A stretch of 64,000 nt of DNA. It comes from Thioalkalivibrio paradoxus ARh 1 (lineage in GTDB: Bacteria > Pseudomonadota > Gammaproteobacteria > Ectothiorhodospirales > Ectothiorhodospiraceae). The notes under the pieces are model-generated. The model saw nothing but the letters and a program-made list of their open reading frames with translations. It had not been told where the DNA came from and made no database searches. Positions within the stretch are counted from its first letter, which is position 1. Every line of letters starts with the position of its first letter. Positions 61,912-64,000 of this stretch are shown here, piece by piece. The stretch spans positions 1,400,501 through 1,464,500 of the forward strand of contig NZ_CP007029.1 in the NCBI RefSeq assembly GCF_000227685.2, written 5' to 3'. Both the position numbers and the translations under genes were made by a program.

Positions 61912-61948
61912 TCCGTTTTCCCGAAGCCATCCCCAGAAGAGGTGATTC

Positions 61949-62344
61949 ATGAAGGCGCGAATGATTCTGAAGCGAGTGCTGGGGCTGCTGTGCGCGGCGC
62001 TGCTGGCTGGTGCGACCGTGGCGGCACCGTTGCAGGCGTCGATGGTCGGCACCGGCAGCCTGATCGAACAGGAGCAGGCACAGGCCGAACGTGAACAGCT
62101 GCTGGCCATGCTCGAGCGCGAGGATGTGCAGCGGCAGTTGCAGGCGATGGGCGTGACCGAGGCCGACGCGGCCGTGCGCATTGCGCGCATGACCGATGCC
62201 GAGGTGCGGATGCTCAACGAGCGCCTGGCCGAACTGCCCGCGGGCGCCGGTGCCCTCGGCGTCCTGGTGTTCCTGTTCCTGGTGTTCGTGATTACCGATG
62301 CGCTTGGGGTGACGGATATCTTCCCGTTCGTTCATTCCCGGTGA
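61949..62344 (+). CDS. PA2779-family exported membrane protein
   Basis: A 131-residue protein: N-terminal signal (LKRVLGLLCAALLAGATVAAP), a charged helical middle (ERLAELP; REDVQRQLQAMGVTEADAAV) and a C-terminal helix (GALGVLVFLFLVFVITDALG). The GVTEADAAVRIARMTDAEV pattern is that of PA2779 (DUF6627) proteins, of unknown function. AAGAGG precedes the ATG. It converges with lpxB; a GC-rich hairpin (62343-62364, GACCCGGC and GCCGGGGTC) lies at its stop. Confidence 0.78.
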   Translation: MKARMILKRVLGLLCAALLAGATVAAPLQASMVGTGSLIEQEQAQAEREQLLAMLEREDVQRQLQAMGVTEADAAVRIARMTDAEVRMLNERLAELPAGAGALGVLVFLFLVFVITDALGVTDIFPFVHSR

Positions 62345-62364
62345 CCCGGCCGGGAGCCGGGGTC
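62343..62364. terminator. GC-rich hairpin between convergent PA2779-like gene and lpxB
   Basis: GACCCGGC-CGGGA-GCCGGGGTC pairs over eight bases with one bulged G, overlapping the PA2779-like stop. There is no T-tract. Confidence 0.35.
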
Positions 62365-62407
62365 GGCACTGGCTGAGGGGCTCGCCCGCACCCAGTCGGG
62401 CCGGCGC

Positions 62408-63568
62408 TCAGGAGGGACCGGCGAGCCGGCCGTGGTCGAGCATTTCCAGCGCGGCCTCGGCCACCCGCCGGTCGGCGCCGCCGGGGCCCAGACGCTCGCG
62501 CACCTGATCCAGCGCGGCGCGGGTGGCCGCGAGCTTCTCGGGGTGGTCGAGCCAGTCGAGCGCTTCGCGGCACAGCGCCTCGGGGTTGGCCGCGCGTTGC
62601 AGGCGCTCCGGAACGATGCGCTTTCCGGCGACGATGTTCGCCAGCGCAATATGCGGAACCCGGATCAGCCGTGAGAACAGTGCATAGCTCAGCGGTGCCA
62701 TGCGGTAGAACACGATCATCGGTGTGCGCAGCAGCGCGGCCTCCAGCGTCGCCGTGCCGGAACTGATCAGCACCAGCTCGCTCGCGGCCATGACCTGGTG
62801 TGCCCGGCCGCTGCCTTCCAGCAGCGAGATCGGCAGATCGCGGTACGGGGCCAGCGCCTCGAGGGTTTCGGCACCGATCCCGGACACCAGCGGCACCGCA
62901 AAGTGTAGGTCCGGGCGCAACCGGTGCAGGCAGCGCGCAGTCTCGGCCAGCAGGGGCCAGTGGCGCCGCAGTTCGCCACTGCGCGAACCGGGCAGCAGTC
63001 CGACCAGACGGGTCGCCGGGTCCAGCCGCAGATCGGCATGCAGGTCGATCTCCGGCGGTCGCACCCGGTCGACCAGCGGGTTGCCGACGTAGCGTACCGG
63101 GATGCCCTGTTCGCGGTAGATGGCTTCCTCGAACGGAAACAGTACCGCCATCGCATCGACACAGCGCCGGATCCGGTGGATGCGCTTCTGCCGCCAGGCC
63201 CAGACCTGCGGGCTGACATAGAACAGCACCGGGATGCCGAGGCGGCGCGCGTGTTCCCCCAGGCGCAGGTTGAATTCGACATAGTCGACCAGGACCAGCA
63301 GCCGGGGGCGGGTCTCCTCGAGATGGCGCTGCATCCGCCGCAGCAGCCGGCGCAGGCGCGGGTACTGCGTGAGGACCTCCCAGAGGCCCATCACCGCCAG
63401 TTCCGACACGTCGATCAGCGTTTCGGCTCCGGCCGCGCGCATCTGTTCGCCGCCCATGCCGGAAAACACGAGGTCCGGGCGCCGCTCAGACACCGACCGG
63501 ATCAAGCCGGCGGCGAGGCTGTCGCCGGAGGTCTCGCCGGCGCAGACGACAACGCGGGTCTCGCTCAT
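62408..63568 (-). CDS. lpxB: Lipid-A-disaccharide synthase LpxB
   Basis: A 386-residue glycosyltransferase that joins UDP-2,3-diacylglucosamine and lipid X in lipid A synthesis. Motifs: CAGETSGDSLAAGLI (GExSGD), FSGMGGEQMRAAGAE, VDYVEFNLRL, FYVSPQVWAWRQKRI, LLPGSRSGELRRH and SSGTATLEAALLRTPM. Length is normal. It lies 52 bp downstream of a DegT-family aminotransferase gene on the same strand rather than next to lpxA or rnhB within the window. Confidence 0.95.
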   Translation of the reverse strand: MSETRVVVCAGETSGDSLAAGLIRSVSERRPDLVFSGMGGEQMRAAGAETLIDVSELAVMGLWEVLTQYPRLRRLLRRMQRHLEETRPRLLVLVDYVEFNLRLGEHARRLGIPVLFYVSPQVWAWRQKRIHRIRRCVDAMAVLFPFEEAIYREQGIPVRYVGNPLVDRVRPPEIDLHADLRLDPATRLVGLLPGSRSGELRRHWPLLAETARCLHRLRPDLHFAVPLVSGIGAETLEALAPYRDLPISLLEGSGRAHQVMAASELVLISSGTATLEAALLRTPMIVFYRMAPLSYALFSRLIRVPHIALANIVAGKRIVPERLQRAANPEALCREALDWLDHPEKLAATRAALDQVRERLGPGGADRRVAEAALEMLDHGRLAGPS

Positions 63569-63620
63569 CTCGGTTCAGGACTGCGTTGGGGACCGCCCGA
63601 CGGCGCGGCGGGTCCGGATC

Positions 63621-64000
63621 TCAGGCAAGTGCGGCGCGAATGCATTCGCCGATGGCGTCGATCTGGGCATCCTCGAGTTCCGGAAAAACCGGCAAAGACA
63701 GGCAGCGCCGGGCCACGGACTCGGAAACCGGAAGGCTGGGCGGCGGCCGGGTGCGGTCGTCGAACGCGTCCTGGCGATGCAGCGGAATCGGGTAATAGAT
63801 CGCATGCGCGATATCGGCCTGCTGCAGTGCGGCCATGATCGCGTCGCGGTGATCGGTCAGTACCGTGTACTGGTGATAGACGTGAACGCCGATTCCGTCC
63901 TCGTGCGGGATCTCGAGCTCCAGCCCCGCAAGGACCTGCGCGTAGCGGGCGGCGACACGGCGCCGCTCGGCGTTGTAGGCGTCGATGTGCCGCAGCTTCA
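63621..64000 (-). CDS. DegT/DnrJ/EryC1-family sugar aminotransferase, C-terminal part (runs off window)
   Basis: About 126 C-terminal residues of a PLP-dependent sugar aminotransferase: KLRHIDAYNAERRRVAARYA, then GIGVHVYHQYTVLTDHRDAI, HAIYYPIPLHRQDAF, and the end LPVFPELEDAQIDAIGECI. These are standard end motifs of the family. The N-terminus with the catalytic Lys is beyond the window. Position directly upstream of lpxB recalls GnnB of Acidithiobacillus ferrooxidans, which aminates UDP-GlcNAc at C3 for lipid A and is encoded with lpx genes; other sugars are possible. Confidence 0.85.
   Translation of the reverse strand, partial: KLRHIDAYNAERRRVAARYAQVLAGLELEIPHEDGIGVHVYHQYTVLTDHRDAIMAALQQADIAHAIYYPIPLHRQDAFDDRTRPPPSLPVSESVARRCLSLPVFPELEDAQIDAIGECIRAALA

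Overview
The window is high-GC (roughly two thirds G+C by eye), gene-dense proteobacterial chromosome. The gene content suggests a chemolithotrophic gammaproteobacterium, probably of the Chromatiales/Ectothiorhodospiraceae type (Thioalkalivibrio-like); this placement is an inference from gene families and order, not a search result. Pointers are a Hyn-type [NiFe] hydrogenase in the order hynS-isp1-isp2-hynL (known from purple sulfur bacteria), a secreted DsrE-like protein, multiheme cytochromes with a full cytochrome c maturation operon, and a pyruvate:ferredoxin oxidoreductase.

Layout. 1-4724 (minus): hydrogenase structural genes, a short HupH-like protein and the maturation protease. 5067-11504 (plus): hypC-hybE-hupK-hypA-hypB-hypF. 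11682-15366: a HIT protein, a PQQ-type sugar dehydrogenase, a metallo-beta-lactamase-fold enzyme and a PilZ protein interrupt the hyp genes, which resume as hypC2-hypD-hypE (15545-17978). 18137-22225 (minus): coiled-coil protein, Na/Pi cotransporter, selU and a NapC/NirT tetraheme cytochrome. 22476: universal stress protein. 22939-29772 (minus): complete ccmABCDEFGHI, including a 56-codon ccmD. 30028-31536: hexaheme cytochrome c. 32001-37908: Cys-less thioredoxin-like membrane protein, D-lactate dehydrogenase-type FAD/Fe-S protein, DsrE-like protein and PiT phosphate transporter. 38007-42512 (minus): porGAB plus an NAD(P)H/ferredoxin module. 42857-48744: unknown gene, M20 deacylase, Nudix, GGDEF-EAL and PilZ-like protein. 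49177-52913: membrane coiled-coil protein, K+-independent proton-pumping pyrophosphatase and a small acidic protein. 53072-60838 (minus): tightly coupled fadE-fadA-fadB-fadD beta-oxidation operon. 61162-64000: Cys-rich unknown protein, two small membrane proteins, lpxB and a DegT-family aminotransferase.

How it fits together. H2 oxidation by HynSL would pass electrons through cytochrome b-like Isp1 and HdrD-like Isp2. The split hyp/hup set builds the Ni-Fe site, with a very large His-repeat HypB as a likely nickel store. The ccm operon supplies covalent heme to the NapC and hexaheme proteins. POR, H+-pyrophosphatase and the lactate dehydrogenase connect low-potential electrons and carbon flow.

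Non-coding highlights are a family of three ~155-bp palindromic repeats, each between the 3' ends of a convergent gene pair; tandemly duplicated Shine-Dalgarno modules in front of two unrelated genes (14704-14733 and 60839-60880); and a 759-bp gene-free, hairpin-rich stretch upstream of hppA. I saw no rRNA, tRNA, CRISPR array, transposase or phage gene.
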